A DNA stretch of 64,000 nucleotides, from NCBI RefSeq assembly GCF_001316435.1, contig NZ_JXLL01000003.1, forward strand, positions 1 to 64,000. Reading direction: 5' to 3'. The position numbers and the translations under genes are program-made. This DNA is from Caloranaerobacter sp. TR13 (lineage in GTDB: Bacteria; Bacillota; Clostridia; Tissierellales; Thermohalobacteraceae). Of the stretch, positions 9,440 through 18,710 are shown one piece after another. The stretch's first letter is position 1. The number at the start of each line of letters is the position of its first letter. Below the pieces are notes generated by a model. The model was not told the DNA's origin. It was given only the letters and a program-made list of their open reading frames with translations, and did not search any database.

Positions 9440-10006
9440 CTACATGTACCAAATTTCTTCTTTGCTTGTTGACACACCAACAGCTCCTGCATTTAAACTT
9501 TTAATCACATCTTCTTTTTCCTTGATTAAACCGCCTGTTATAATAGGTAAACGAGTTTGCCTATGTATTTCTCGTGTAATCTTAGGCATAATGCCAGGCA
9601 ATATTTCTACAGCATCTGGTTTGGTAGAAAGTACAGACCTTATTCCCGTTTCTAATGACAATGAATCCAGTATAAATAACCTCTGGATTGTAAATATTCC
9701 TAAATTTTTAGCAAATTTAATAAGATTACTTTTTGTTGTAATTATACCGTCAGGCTTTATGTTTTCATTAATATACTTCAAAGCTACAATATCTTTTGAA
9801 AAGCCTTCCATTAGGTCTAAATGAATATATATGCTCATTTCTTTACTTCTAACCTTATCGACTATTTTCTTTAAATTAAAGATGTCTCCTGTTAGCAAAA
9901 AAATAACCTCACATGGTGAGTCTATCGCCATATCAAGTTTTTCTATAGTATTTACTGCTGCAATTATAGGATTCCTAAGTACTTTGGTAAAAAACACATT
10001 TTCCAT
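9440..10006 (-). CDS. glpP: glycerol-3-phosphate-responsive antiterminator GlpP
   Basis: A 188-residue TIM-barrel-like RNA-binding regulator. Family segments seen include IHLDLMEG (about 56-63), PDGIITT, RLFILDS, EILPGIMPK and ITGGLI with a terminal GA.GVST phosphate-binding region. In B. subtilis GlpP bound to glycerol 3-phosphate prevents termination in the glpD leader and stabilises the mRNA. A matching leader hairpin lies at 6660-6712. It is upstream of the uptake genes, separated by about 260 bases that carry the sigma-54 promoter. Confidence 0.93.
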   Translation of the reverse strand: MENVFFTKVLRNPIIAAVNTIEKLDMAIDSPCEVIFLLTGDIFNLKKIVDKVRSKEMSIYIHLDLMEGFSKDIVALKYINENIKPDGIITTKSNLIKFAKNLGIFTIQRLFILDSLSLETGIRSVLSTKPDAVEILPGIMPKITREIHRQTRLPIITGGLIKEKEDVIKSLNAGAVGVSTSKEEIWYM

Positions 10007-10146
10007 CCCTCATCCCCCATTTATAACCAATTTATATAATTAGTTATTAGACAATAAAATCCTAATTCCTCTATAATTCACTATATGTCCAACAAAAATA
10101 CTTTATACTAATAAAATAGTCCCCACACCAAATTCATTAAAAGAAA

Positions 10147-10171
10147 GATAGAGAAAATACCTCTCTATCTC
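10147..10171 (-). terminator. terminator after the phosphohexomutase gene
   Basis: Minus-strand stem AGATAGAGA/TCTCTATCT with a seven-base loop, followed by TTCTTTT. It begins two bases after the stop codon at 10173. Confidence 0.6.
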
Positions 10172-10172
10172 T

Positions 10173-11900
10173 CTATCTTACTATATTTTCAATTTTGCCT
10201 AATATTTCTTCTTTAATAGCCTTAAGCTTATTTTCTGCCTCCATTTTATCTTTTCCATTAGCTGAGAAGTATATTTTTAACTTTGGTTCTGTACCAGAAG
10301 GTCTTAATGCATACCATGATTCGTCATCAAATATAAACTTTAAAACATTTGATTTTGGAAGTAATATATCTTCACTGCTGTCTTTAATGTAATTAAAGCT
10401 TTTAGAAGCCTTATAATCATTAAATACTTTTAAGTTAAGCTTGCCTATTTTAGTTGGATAATTTTTTCTAAAGCTCTCCATGACCTCTTCTATCTTTTTC
10501 TTTCCTTCAATACCTTCTAATTTAATAGAGTGTAAGTCTTCTATATAGTACCCATATCTTTCATATAAATTAATTAAAGCTTCGTAAAGTGACATTCCTT
10601 TACTCTTATAATATGCTGCCATTTCACAAATAAGCATAGAAGCTATAACTGCATCTTTATCTCTTACAAAAGAACCAGTCAAATATCCAAAGCTCTCTTC
10701 ATAACCAAATATGAAGTTCTTATCTCTATTTTCTTCAAATTCCTTAATCTTTTCACCTATGAATTTAAATCCTGTCAAAGTATCTATAGTTTCTACATCA
10801 TAATGTTTAGCTATCACTCTACCTAATTCACTTGTAACTATAGTCTTAACCATTACACTATTTTCAGGTAAAATCTCCTTTTCTGTCATTGAATTCAATA
10901 TGTAATCTAAAAGTAGTGCACCAGTTTGATTTCCACTTAATACTTTATATTCTCCTTCTTTATTTTTAACCACAACTCCAACTCTATCGCAATCTGGATC
11001 TGTTCCTAATATAATATCAGAATCTACCTTTTCTCCTAATTCAATAGCCAGTTTAAATGCATTTGGATCCTCTGGATTTGGATACTCTACAGTTGAAAAA
11101 TTAGGATCTGGCTGTTCTTGGCTTTCAACAACAAATACATTTATGTATCCTAACTCTTTTAGTACTCTTCTTACAGGCATATTTCCAGTACCATGTAATG
11201 GAGTATAAACTATTCTTATATTTTTATCGATATCGTCTCTAACACTTAAATCTTTAACCTTGTTTATATACTCTTTATCAATTTCTTCTCCAATAATATT
11301 TAATAACCCATTATTTAGTGCTTCTTCTTTACTTATAATCTTTATCATTGAAAAATCAGTAACTTCATTAACTTTCTTTATTATCTTATCAGCTAGACTA
11401 GGTACTATCTGTCCTCCATCTTCCCAATAAACCTTATATCCATTATACTCTGGTGGATTGTGGCTAGCAGTAATAACAATTCCAGCAGAAGCTTTTAGAT
11501 ACCTAACTGCAAAGGATAATTCAGGTGTCGGTCTTAAATCCTCAAATAAATATGCTTTAATACCATTTGCAGCCAATACTAGTGCAGCCGTTTGAGCAAA
11601 TTCTCTTGACTTATGTCTTGAGTCATGAGCTATTACTACCCCTCTTTTTACATATTCACTTCCATTTTCAACAATAAAATTAGCTAATCCTTGGGTAGCC
11701 TTAGATACAGTATATTTATTTATTCTATTAGTACCTGCACCAATCTTCCCTCTAAGTCCTCCAGTACCAAATTCTAAATCTTTATAAAACCTATCTTCTA
11801 TTTCTTCTACATTATCCTTAATTGATAATAATTCATCTTTTGTTTCTTTATCAAAGTACTCATTATTTAACCAAAACTCATACTTCTCCTTAAAATCCAT
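10173..11900 (-). CDS. alpha-D-phosphohexomutase (phosphoglucomutase/phosphomannomutase)
   Basis: A 575-residue enzyme interconverting hexose 1- and 6-phosphates. The catalytic phosphoserine loop TASHNPP is near residue 147, the magnesium loop DPDCDR near 305, the sugar-binding loop GYEESFGY in the middle and the phosphate-binding RPSGTEPK near the C-terminus. Length fits the long PgcA-type of Firmicutes. The ATG at 11900 is preferred because GGGGTGA lies five bases upstream; a GTG/ATG pair three codons earlier falls inside that site. With manA at 20659 it could supply activated hexoses for the polysaccharide locus. Confidence 0.92.
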   Translation of the reverse strand: MDFKEKYEFWLNNEYFDKETKDELLSIKDNVEEIEDRFYKDLEFGTGGLRGKIGAGTNRINKYTVSKATQGLANFIVENGSEYVKRGVVIAHDSRHKSREFAQTAALVLAANGIKAYLFEDLRPTPELSFAVRYLKASAGIVITASHNPPEYNGYKVYWEDGGQIVPSLADKIIKKVNEVTDFSMIKIISKEEALNNGLLNIIGEEIDKEYINKVKDLSVRDDIDKNIRIVYTPLHGTGNMPVRRVLKELGYINVFVVESQEQPDPNFSTVEYPNPEDPNAFKLAIELGEKVDSDIILGTDPDCDRVGVVVKNKEGEYKVLSGNQTGALLLDYILNSMTEKEILPENSVMVKTIVTSELGRVIAKHYDVETIDTLTGFKFIGEKIKEFEENRDKNFIFGYEESFGYLTGSFVRDKDAVIASMLICEMAAYYKSKGMSLYEALINLYERYGYYIEDLHSIKLEGIEGKKKIEEVMESFRKNYPTKIGKLNLKVFNDYKASKSFNYIKDSSEDILLPKSNVLKFIFDDESWYALRPSGTEPKLKIYFSANGKDKMEAENKLKAIKEEILGKIENIVR

Positions 11901-11931
11901 CTTCATCACCCCGTATTTTATTGTTAAATCC

Positions 11932-12783
11932 TTAGACTGTATCTATGGTTTCCTTATCCTTTTTCGTATTATTATAGACTAACTCATTCACCCAGTCAAT
12001 TCCTTCCTGAACGTATTTTAAATCTAAATATTTGAAGTCAGGTTCAAAAATTATAGGAATATCATCATTCCAAGCATAAATAAATTCTATAGTTTTTTGA
12101 ATATCAATCCAGCCATCATTTGGATTTTGATTAGGATGAACTGGTATGTGACCATATTTAGAAACATCACTAAAACCTCTAGTATTCCACAAATGTATAA
12201 GCCTAATATAAGGTAGTATTTTTTCTAGTTCTTCAAAGTAATCCATATCATTTATCTGACAGGATAGATACAAATGACCAACATCTAAACATATTCCTAA
12301 ATTTTCGTGATCTTTTATAATATCTATCCAATCCTCTATTCTATAAAATAAATCATTATACCCTACATATTCTAAAAGGATTGGTAGATCATATTCTTCA
12401 CTTAATTCACTAAGTTTTAAAGCACTCTCATGTGCTGTCTTTTTTATACTATCTGGACTTCCAACATTACTAGTTACAAAATGGATTACAACTTCACTCG
12501 TTGGAAGACTTTTTGCCATAGATAAATTTGTCTTTAGTATCTCAAAAGTAGCATCTCTCAACCTTTTATTATCACTTACATAGTAGGTGACAGTAGGGTC
12601 TGACTGGTGAAATACAGGAGCATGATAAGTTACCTTTAAAGGAAACTTTCTAGAAAACTTCAAAAGTGCAGTTATCTCTTTAGCTCCTGAGAATTTATGG
12701 CACAATTGAACTCTCTTAAAGTTATGCTTAGCTATATAATCTATACCAACGTTATGAATAGAAATTCCTATTTGCGGATTCAT
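11932..12783 (-). CDS. AP-endonuclease-2/xylose-isomerase-like TIM-barrel protein
   Basis: A 283-residue protein of the sugar phosphate isomerase/epimerase (AP_endonuc_2) superfamily. Candidate metal ligands are YHAPVFH (about 53-59), VVIHFV (about 97-102), LLEYVG (about 136-141), CLDVGHLYL (about 164-172), LIHLWNT and a late IFEPDF. It is encoded 31 bases before the phosphohexomutase and probably in the same transcript. Known members include sugar isomerases, endonuclease IV-like proteins and the cobamide phosphodiesterase CbiR; the sequence alone does not choose among them. Confidence 0.7.
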   Translation of the reverse strand: MNPQIGISIHNVGIDYIAKHNFKRVQLCHKFSGAKEITALLKFSRKFPLKVTYHAPVFHQSDPTVTYYVSDNKRLRDATFEILKTNLSMAKSLPTSEVVIHFVTSNVGSPDSIKKTAHESALKLSELSEEYDLPILLEYVGYNDLFYRIEDWIDIIKDHENLGICLDVGHLYLSCQINDMDYFEELEKILPYIRLIHLWNTRGFSDVSKYGHIPVHPNQNPNDGWIDIQKTIEFIYAWNDDIPIIFEPDFKYLDLKYVQEGIDWVNELVYNNTKKDKETIDTV

Positions 12784-13112
12784 GGATTTCCTCCTCGTAA
12801 ATTTCTACATATTCTATTGTACTATAAATATAATCATTTATAAGAAAAAAGTTCATTGTATACATCATATTATTCTATACATATTTACCATTTTCCTGCT
12901 TGATGAGCTAAAATTTGGTTTTAAAATCAAGTTTTATCTAATTTATAAACAGAATCACTTCTGATTTTCTTTTAGTCTCACTTACAAACTTCTTGAAGAA
13001 CAAATACTATTCATATAGCCATATATGTTATCATTAAATTATAAGCATATTAAATATAAAAACCCATTTTGCAAAAACTAATGTAGTAAATACATATAGA
13101 GGAGAGAAAATC
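12784..13112. other. divergent intergenic region, no gene seen
   Basis: About 330 bases between the divergently read TIM-barrel gene and the LysR gene. It is A/T-rich with no convincing hairpin or coding sequence. The LysR ribosome site GGAGAG is at its right end. LysR regulators usually bind such regions, but I cannot point to a site. Confidence 0.5.
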
Positions 13113-14006
13113 ATGAACGAAAGAAAGCTGAGAATATTTTATGAAGTAGCGGTAAAACTTAATATGACAGAAGTAGCAAAAAAACTGTACATGAGCCAAC
13201 CCGCCGTTAGCCAGACCATAAAAGAAATTGAAGAAGAATTCGGTGTAAAATTTTTTGACAGGATAGGTAGAAAACTTTACTTAACCTATGAGGGAAAGAT
13301 ATTTTTAAATTATGTAAGAAGAATATTGAATTTGTATGATGAATGTTCAAAAACAATTAAAGACATTAAAGGACTTAAAAAAGGCAAACTTAAAATAGGC
13401 GCAAGCACAACTATTGGCATATATATACTTACAGATATAATAGGAAAGTTCACCAAAAAACATAAAGAAGTAGATACCTCTATTACCATTGAAAATACTA
13501 AAATTATCACAGATATGGTTTTAGAAAATAAAATAGATTTTGCTTTTGTAGAAGGCCCAGTTTACTCAGATGAAATAATAGTAGAAAATTTTTGTAATGA
13601 TGAGCTAGTTTTTATAACCCCTCCTGACCATCCCTGGTCAAAACTAAAAAGTATAGATATAAAAAAAATAGGAGAAGAAAAAATAATAATGAGAGAACAG
13701 GGCAGTGGTACAAGAGAAATTGTAGAAAATGTTTTAAATGCCAATGGTGTTCATTATAAAGTAGATTTTGAACTGGGTAATATAGAAGCTATTAAAAAAG
13801 CCGTTGAAGCCGGTCTTGGAATTTCATGTATATCCAAAAGGTGCATAAAAAAGGAAGTAGAAGACGGAAGACTTGCAGTTATACGACTAAAAGGAATTAA
13901 GATAATTAGAAAACTTAACCTTATATATCATAAAGATAAGTATTTATCTAATCTTTTTAATGAATTTATAAATTTTGCAAAAAAAGAAACTGTTGCAATC
14001 GACTGA
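13113..14006 (+). CDS. LysR-family regulator
   Basis: A 297-residue LysR regulator. The N-terminal winged helix-turn-helix (about 3-60, containing AKKLYMSQPAVSQTIKEIE) is followed by a periplasmic-binding-protein-like effector domain (about 90-290). It most resembles the CysL/YwfK type, often linked to sulfur metabolism. The next gene, 187 bases downstream on the same strand, is a YeiH-type transporter, the usual partner and likely target. Start ATG has GGAGAG eight bases upstream. The inducer is unknown. Confidence 0.9.
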   Translation: MNERKLRIFYEVAVKLNMTEVAKKLYMSQPAVSQTIKEIEEEFGVKFFDRIGRKLYLTYEGKIFLNYVRRILNLYDECSKTIKDIKGLKKGKLKIGASTTIGIYILTDIIGKFTKKHKEVDTSITIENTKIITDMVLENKIDFAFVEGPVYSDEIIVENFCNDELVFITPPDHPWSKLKSIDIKKIGEEKIIMREQGSGTREIVENVLNANGVHYKVDFELGNIEAIKKAVEAGLGISCISKRCIKKEVEDGRLAVIRLKGIKIIRKLNLIYHKDKYLSNLFNEFINFAKKETVAID

Positions 14007-14192
14007 TTTTAACTAATGTTCAATTTGCAGATTTCTCAACTTAAAATATCTCGCTAAAATTAATATTATTTTTGCCTAATGTATAAGTTAATACTTATGA
14101 TATGTATATAATAATATTATTTTACTTAGATAACAAATGCCTGTAAAATATGAATTGTGCTACGTCAAAATTTATATCTAGGAGGGCATTTT

Positions 14193-15191
14193 ATGAACGT
14201 TAAAAAGTATTTAAACGGGGTATTGGTTGTAGGAATAATTACAATTTCTTCATTTTTTATTCAAGAAATTTCTTTTATAGAGAGGTTAAATTTAAGCTCC
14301 CTTATTATCGCCATATTACTTGGTGCATTAATTAAAAATACCATAGGCATTAAAGAAAATATGAAACCCGGGATTAAATTTTGTGCTAAAAAGGTTTTAA
14401 AACTAGCTATTATATTTTTAGGATTTAAATTGAGTATTTCTCAAATTACAAAAATAGGGCCTAAAGCCATTATACTTATATTCATTGTTTGTACTGCTAC
14501 AATGATTTTTACAAAATACCTTGGTAAAAAATTCAACATACCTGCAAAACGTTCAATCTTGATAGGAAGTGGAATATCTATATGTGGAGCTTCTGCAGTA
14601 GCTGCAGTAAATGCAGTTACAAAGTCCGATGAAAAAGATGCAGCCTTTGCTATAGGTATCGTTACAGTTTTTGGTACTCTATTTATGTTCATGTATCCTA
14701 TAATATTTAAAATTTTAGACATGAGTACATCTTTCTATACATTATGGACAGGAAGCTCTATACATGAGGTGGCACAAGTTGTTGCTGCAGGATTTGCCGT
14801 ATCTAATGATGCTGGAACTTATGCCACTTTAGTAAAGCTAACAAGGGTTTTATATATAATCCCTGTTACAATCTATCTAAGTATAAAATATATGAAAGAA
14901 AGTAACAGTGAAAAATTCAGTCTTAAAAATGTATCAGTACCCTGGTTCGTATTTATGTTTTTAGCAGTAGTAATCATTAATTCGTTTATTTCTATTCCGT
15001 CTAATATATTAACAGGACTAATTACTTTAGATAATTACCTTATGACAGCTGCAATGGCTGGATTAGGTCTTGAACTTAGCATAAGTGATATGAAAAAAAT
15101 TGGAATTAAACCTTTATATCTTGGAACAATTGCCTCTCTATTTATATCTATACTAAGTGCAGTAGTTATAAAATTAATGGGTCTAGCATAA
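14193..15191 (+). CDS. YeiH/YadS-type putative sulfate/organosulfur exporter
   Basis: A 332-residue integral membrane protein with about ten membrane segments. It carries the family's conserved GISICGASAVAAVNAV (about 128-143), a following acidic D.A.A segment and SIHEVAQVVAAG (about 185-196). Family members are annotated as putative sulfate exporters; the E. coli homologue's substrate is not firmly known. The start at 14193 is chosen for AGGAGGG eight bases upstream; an earlier in-frame codon at 14157 has no such site. Paired with the upstream LysR gene and closed by a strong terminator. Confidence 0.87.
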   Translation: MNVKKYLNGVLVVGIITISSFFIQEISFIERLNLSSLIIAILLGALIKNTIGIKENMKPGIKFCAKKVLKLAIIFLGFKLSISQITKIGPKAIILIFIVCTATMIFTKYLGKKFNIPAKRSILIGSGISICGASAVAAVNAVTKSDEKDAAFAIGIVTVFGTLFMFMYPIIFKILDMSTSFYTLWTGSSIHEVAQVVAAGFAVSNDAGTYATLVKLTRVLYIIPVTIYLSIKYMKESNSEKFSLKNVSVPWFVFMFLAVVIINSFISIPSNILTGLITLDNYLMTAAMAGLGLELSISDMKKIGIKPLYLGTIASLFISILSAVVIKLMGLA

Positions 15192-15220
15192 AAAATAGCG
15201 GATTTTATCCGCTATTTTTT
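15191..15220 (+). terminator. intrinsic terminator after the YeiH-type gene
   Basis: Stem AAAAATAGCGGAT/ATCCGCTATTTTT with a three-base loop and T-run, beginning at the stop codon. It is symmetric enough to work for both strands; the gene ending at 15297 converges on it. Confidence 0.85.
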
Positions 15221-15296
15221 ATGTGCTTTATATTTATTTACTAACGATATTTAACTAATATATCTGAAAAAATTTGTATATTACCCTTCTCATCTT

Positions 15297-17114
15297 TTAA
15301 AGCTTTAATGAAAGTTCTGCACCCTCTCTTATAGCTTCTACAGCTGATGCTACCTCTTTACAATCACCAATAAAAAGATATTTATCATCATCTATTAACT
15401 CTTTAAATGTAGCATCAGGTTTATTCCCTGTAGCTACAACGATATCATCAAATTCCTGTATCTTTTCAACTCCATCTAAATTATATGATAATTTTTTATC
15501 AGATATATGATTTATTTTGGCTTTTGTAATTATATTTACATTAAGTTTTTTAAGCCTATTTATGATTAATTTTCTTATCATCGGAAATATTCCATCTCCT
15601 ACTTCATCTTTTGCTTCCAATATCGTTATATTCTTACCTTTTTGGGCAAGGAATTCTGCTGTTTCAAGTCCTGTTAAACCGCCACCAATCACCATAATAT
15701 CTTGACCTTGCGGCAATTTACCCGCTAAAACATCAATGGCCCAATAAAAAGCATCCATATTTACATTAATATTTACAGGAACAGACCCTGTTGCAATTAC
15801 AACTTTATCATGGGGTAAATCTTTTATTTCTTCGATAGTCATTTTCCTGTTTAAATGAATATTAACATTATATTTCCTCAAATCCCTTTCTAAATATTCT
15901 ATAACTTTGCCTATTTCTTCTTTATGTGGTGGTATTTTTGCTACATTTAACTGACCTCCAAGTTTATCTTCTTTTTCAAATAATTCAACCTTATGGCCCT
16001 TTTTTGCTAGATATTTAGCTGCAGACATACCTGCAGGTCCACCACCTATTACAGCTATATTCAAAGACTTGTCAGTTTTGACCTGGAATTCTAATTCTCT
16101 GCCAACTTCAGGGTTCATCAAACATGAAACAGATAACCCTTTTAAAATATATGCTAGACATGCTTGATTGCAATGTATACAATACCTTATGTCTTCATTG
16201 TTACCTTCTTTAAGTTTAGCAATGCAATCAGGATCTCCTATTAAACCTCTTGCAATTCCAATAAAATCAGCTACATTGTCCTTTAGTATTTTTTCCCAAT
16301 CGTTAGCATAACCAAGTTTATTTGCAGCTATTATTGGTATATTAACATTATCTTTTATTCTCTTTATAAGTTCTAATAAAGGCTTATCATCTAGTCCCAT
16401 AGGTGATATATGGTATTCTGCTGTTGCTCCAACTCCTGCTGAAATATTAAGCCCATCAGCACCATTTTCCTCAAGCATTTTTGATAACTTTATACTTTCT
16501 TCAATATTAAATCCGTCAGAAGTAAAATCACTGGCATTAATCCTACAAATAACCGTAATGTCAGGAACATATTCTTTAACTTTCCGTAATATTTCAAGGG
16601 CAAATTTAGCTCTTCCTTCAAAGGTTCCACCATATTCATCTGTTCTTTTATTTGTATTAGGTGATAAAAATTGATTTACAAACCAGCCATGGGCAAAATG
16701 AAGTTCTACAAGGTCAAAACCTGCTTTTTTTGACCTTACTGCAGCGTTTGCAAAATCTTCAATAAATCCTTCTATCTTATCTTTAGTAAAATCGACAGGT
16801 TTATATTTTGGATTGTGCATAGCAAGCTGTATTCCCGTTTTTGCCCCGTTTTTTTGTAGTAAATAAGACAACTTCTTAAGACCATCTATCTTATTGTCAT
16901 CATCTATACCGAGCTGATTTACGAAGAATTTACCAAATTTATTTACATAACTTGCTTCTACAATAACCAATGAAACATCTTTTGACCTTCTGTTATAATA
17001 TTCCATTTCTCTGCCGCTAACAAATCCATCCTGCGCTAAATTTGTTACTGTTGGCAACATTACAAATCTGTTTTTCAATTCGAGATTCCCTATTTTCCCT
17101 TTACTAAATAACAT
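15297..17114 (-). CDS. Old Yellow Enzyme-type FMN/[4Fe-4S]/FAD oxidoreductase (dienoyl-CoA reductase-like)
   Basis: A 605-residue enzyme of the 2,4-dienoyl-CoA reductase/trimethylamine dehydrogenase group. An OYE TIM barrel occupies 1-330, with ELHFAHGWFVNQFLSP as substrate/FMN region. The cluster cysteines follow at about 313-337 (CIHCNQAC then SCLMNP). An FAD/NAD(P)-binding half has IAVIGGGPAGMSAAKYLA (about 351-368) and a second motif MVIGGGLTGLETAEF (about 475-489). It reduces activated C=C bonds of enoates, using NAD(P)H through FAD, the cluster and FMN. Solitary gene, ribosome site GAAAGGAGAG. Substrate not predictable. Confidence 0.88.
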   Translation of the reverse strand: MLFSKGKIGNLELKNRFVMLPTVTNLAQDGFVSGREMEYYNRRSKDVSLVIVEASYVNKFGKFFVNQLGIDDDNKIDGLKKLSYLLQKNGAKTGIQLAMHNPKYKPVDFTKDKIEGFIEDFANAAVRSKKAGFDLVELHFAHGWFVNQFLSPNTNKRTDEYGGTFEGRAKFALEILRKVKEYVPDITVICRINASDFTSDGFNIEESIKLSKMLEENGADGLNISAGVGATAEYHISPMGLDDKPLLELIKRIKDNVNIPIIAANKLGYANDWEKILKDNVADFIGIARGLIGDPDCIAKLKEGNNEDIRYCIHCNQACLAYILKGLSVSCLMNPEVGRELEFQVKTDKSLNIAVIGGGPAGMSAAKYLAKKGHKVELFEKEDKLGGQLNVAKIPPHKEEIGKVIEYLERDLRKYNVNIHLNRKMTIEEIKDLPHDKVVIATGSVPVNINVNMDAFYWAIDVLAGKLPQGQDIMVIGGGLTGLETAEFLAQKGKNITILEAKDEVGDGIFPMIRKLIINRLKKLNVNIITKAKINHISDKKLSYNLDGVEKIQEFDDIVVATGNKPDATFKELIDDDKYLFIGDCKEVASAVEAIREGAELSLKL

Positions 17115-17237
17115 TTACATCTCTCCTTTCTATATAACATTTTAAAACTTATTGTTATATTAGTAAAATAATATGATATTATAAAACATATAAGTGAATA
17201 CTTATAAAGTGTATAATACCCTCCTTTAGACAGAAAA

Positions 17238-17280
17238 ATTCCTTTTCTTGGCATAAAACTAAAACAACCAAGAAAGGAAT
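17238..17280 (-). promoter_or_regulatory. hairpin between glnA and the OYE gene
   Basis: ATTCCTTTTCTTGG pairs with CCAAGAAAGGAAT (one bulge) around a 16-base loop; on the minus strand it is followed by TTTTTC. It lies 10 bases beyond the glnA terminator and about 125 bases before the OYE start codon, so it may be a second terminator or an attenuator in that gene's leader. Confidence 0.55.
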
Positions 17281-17290
17281 GTTTTTTCAA

Positions 17291-17324
17291 AAAATAAGAG
17301 CACCAAAACGATGCTCTTATTTTA
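17291..17324 (-). terminator. glnA terminator
   Basis: Stem AATAAGAGCA/TGCTCTTATT with a nine-base loop, bounded by A and T tracts, about 37 bases after the glnA stop codon on the minus strand. Confidence 0.75.
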
Positions 17325-17360
17325 TTAAAAATTTATTTTTCATATAAATATATCTCTAAA

Positions 17361-18695
17361 TTAAAACTTTGTAAGGTATTTTTCTATCTCCCATTGTGAA
17401 ACATAAGCCTTATATTCATTCCATTCAAGTGTAACAGCTTCTACAAATCTACTATAAATATGTTTTCCCAAAGCTGATTTTATTATCTCATTCTTAGAAA
17501 GTTCATCTAGAGCATCCATAATATTTGACGGCAAGCTAGCTATTTCTTTCTTTACTCTCTCTTCTTGGTCCATATTATAAATGTTGCTGTTAACTGCTTT
17601 AGGAGGCTCAATTTTATTCTTTATACCATCTAAACCAGCTTTTAGAATAACCGCTAAAGCTAAATAAGGATTTGCAGATGGGTCAGGACTTCTAAGTTCA
17701 AATCTTGTAGAATTACCCCTTTTTGCTGGAACTCTTACAAGAGGACTTCTGTTACTAGTTGACCATGCAACATAGACTGGAGCTTCATATCCAGGAACTA
17801 ATCTTTTATACGAATTAATAGTAGGATTAGTTATAGCTGTAAATGCTTTAGCATGTCTTAATATACCTCCAAGAAAATAATATGCTTCTTTAGAGAGCTG
17901 AAGCTCATCATTTTCATCATAAAAAACATTTTTACCATCTAAAGTAAAAAGTGACATATTAGTATGCATACCTGAGCCATTTATTCCATATATGGGTTTA
18001 GGCATAAATGTTGCGTGAAGCCCATGACGCTGAGCAATTATTCTTACTACCATCTTAAAAGTCATAATATTATCAGCTGTTGTTAGTGCATTATCATATT
18101 TAAAATCAATTTCATGCTGTCCAGGGGCCACCTCATGATGAGAAGCTTCTATTTCAAATCCCATTTGTTTTAGAGTTAAAACCATATCTCTTCGTGCATT
18201 CTCTCCTAAATCTACTGGTGCAAGGTCAAAATACCCTGCATTATCATGGGTTATGAGAGTTGGTTTACCCTTTTGATCTGTATGGAAAAGGAAAAACTCA
18301 CACTCAGGACCTACATTAAATGTATATCCCATTTTTTCTGCTTCTCTTAATACCTTTTTCAGCGTATTCCTTGGACAGCCTTCAAACGGATTTCCATCTT
18401 TATCGTACACATCACATATAAATCTTGCTTCCTTAGTCTTAGTTACCCATGGAAAAACCACAAATGTTGAAGGGTCAGGCTTTAGATACATATCAGATTC
18501 TTCAATTCTTACAAATCCATCTATAGAAGAACCATCAAACATTATTTCATCATTCAAAGCTTCTTCTAACTGTTCTATAGTAATAGCTACACTTTTTAAA
18601 ACTCCAAAAATATCAGTAAATTGAAGATGAATAAATTCTACGCCTAACTCTCTAGCCTTTTCAAGTACATATTGTCTGTCATAGTCATGACTCAT
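17361..18695 (-). CDS. glnA: glutamine synthetase type I
   Basis: A 444-residue GSI-alpha enzyme making glutamine from glutamate, ammonia and ATP. Visible signatures are [16 protein letters not shown] (about 54-69), the metal-binding GPECEFFLF (about 131-139), [13 protein letters not shown] (about 187-199) and [13 protein letters not shown] (about 323-335). The length and lack of the adenylylation-type C-terminal extension fit the Firmicute form regulated by feedback. It begins 15 bases after asnB, so the two nitrogen-assimilation genes form one operon. No GlnR-type operator was recognised upstream. Confidence 0.97.
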   Translation of the reverse strand: MSHDYDRQYVLEKARELGVEFIHLQFTDIFGVLKSVAITIEQLEEALNDEIMFDGSSIDGFVRIEESDMYLKPDPSTFVVFPWVTKTKEARFICDVYDKDGNPFEGCPRNTLKKVLREAEKMGYTFNVGPECEFFLFHTDQKGKPTLITHDNAGYFDLAPVDLGENARRDMVLTLKQMGFEIEASHHEVAPGQHEIDFKYDNALTTADNIMTFKMVVRIIAQRHGLHATFMPKPIYGINGSGMHTNMSLFTLDGKNVFYDENDELQLSKEAYYFLGGILRHAKAFTAITNPTINSYKRLVPGYEAPVYVAWSTSNRSPLVRVPAKRGNSTRFELRSPDPSANPYLALAVILKAGLDGIKNKIEPPKAVNSNIYNMDQEERVKKEIASLPSNIMDALDELSKNEIIKSALGKHIYSRFVEAVTLEWNEYKAYVSQWEIEKYLTKF

Positions 18696-18710
18696 AATAA
18701 TCCCCCTTTC

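Noticed and set aside
12782-12964. Plus-strand 60-codon open frame next to the TIM-barrel gene
   Set aside because: Low-complexity A/T-rich translation, no ribosome site, and part of a normal divergent regulatory region.
17090-17290. Minus-strand 66-codon open frame overlapping the OYE start
   Set aside because: It runs through the hairpin at 17238-17280 and overlaps the well-supported start of the OYE gene in another frame.
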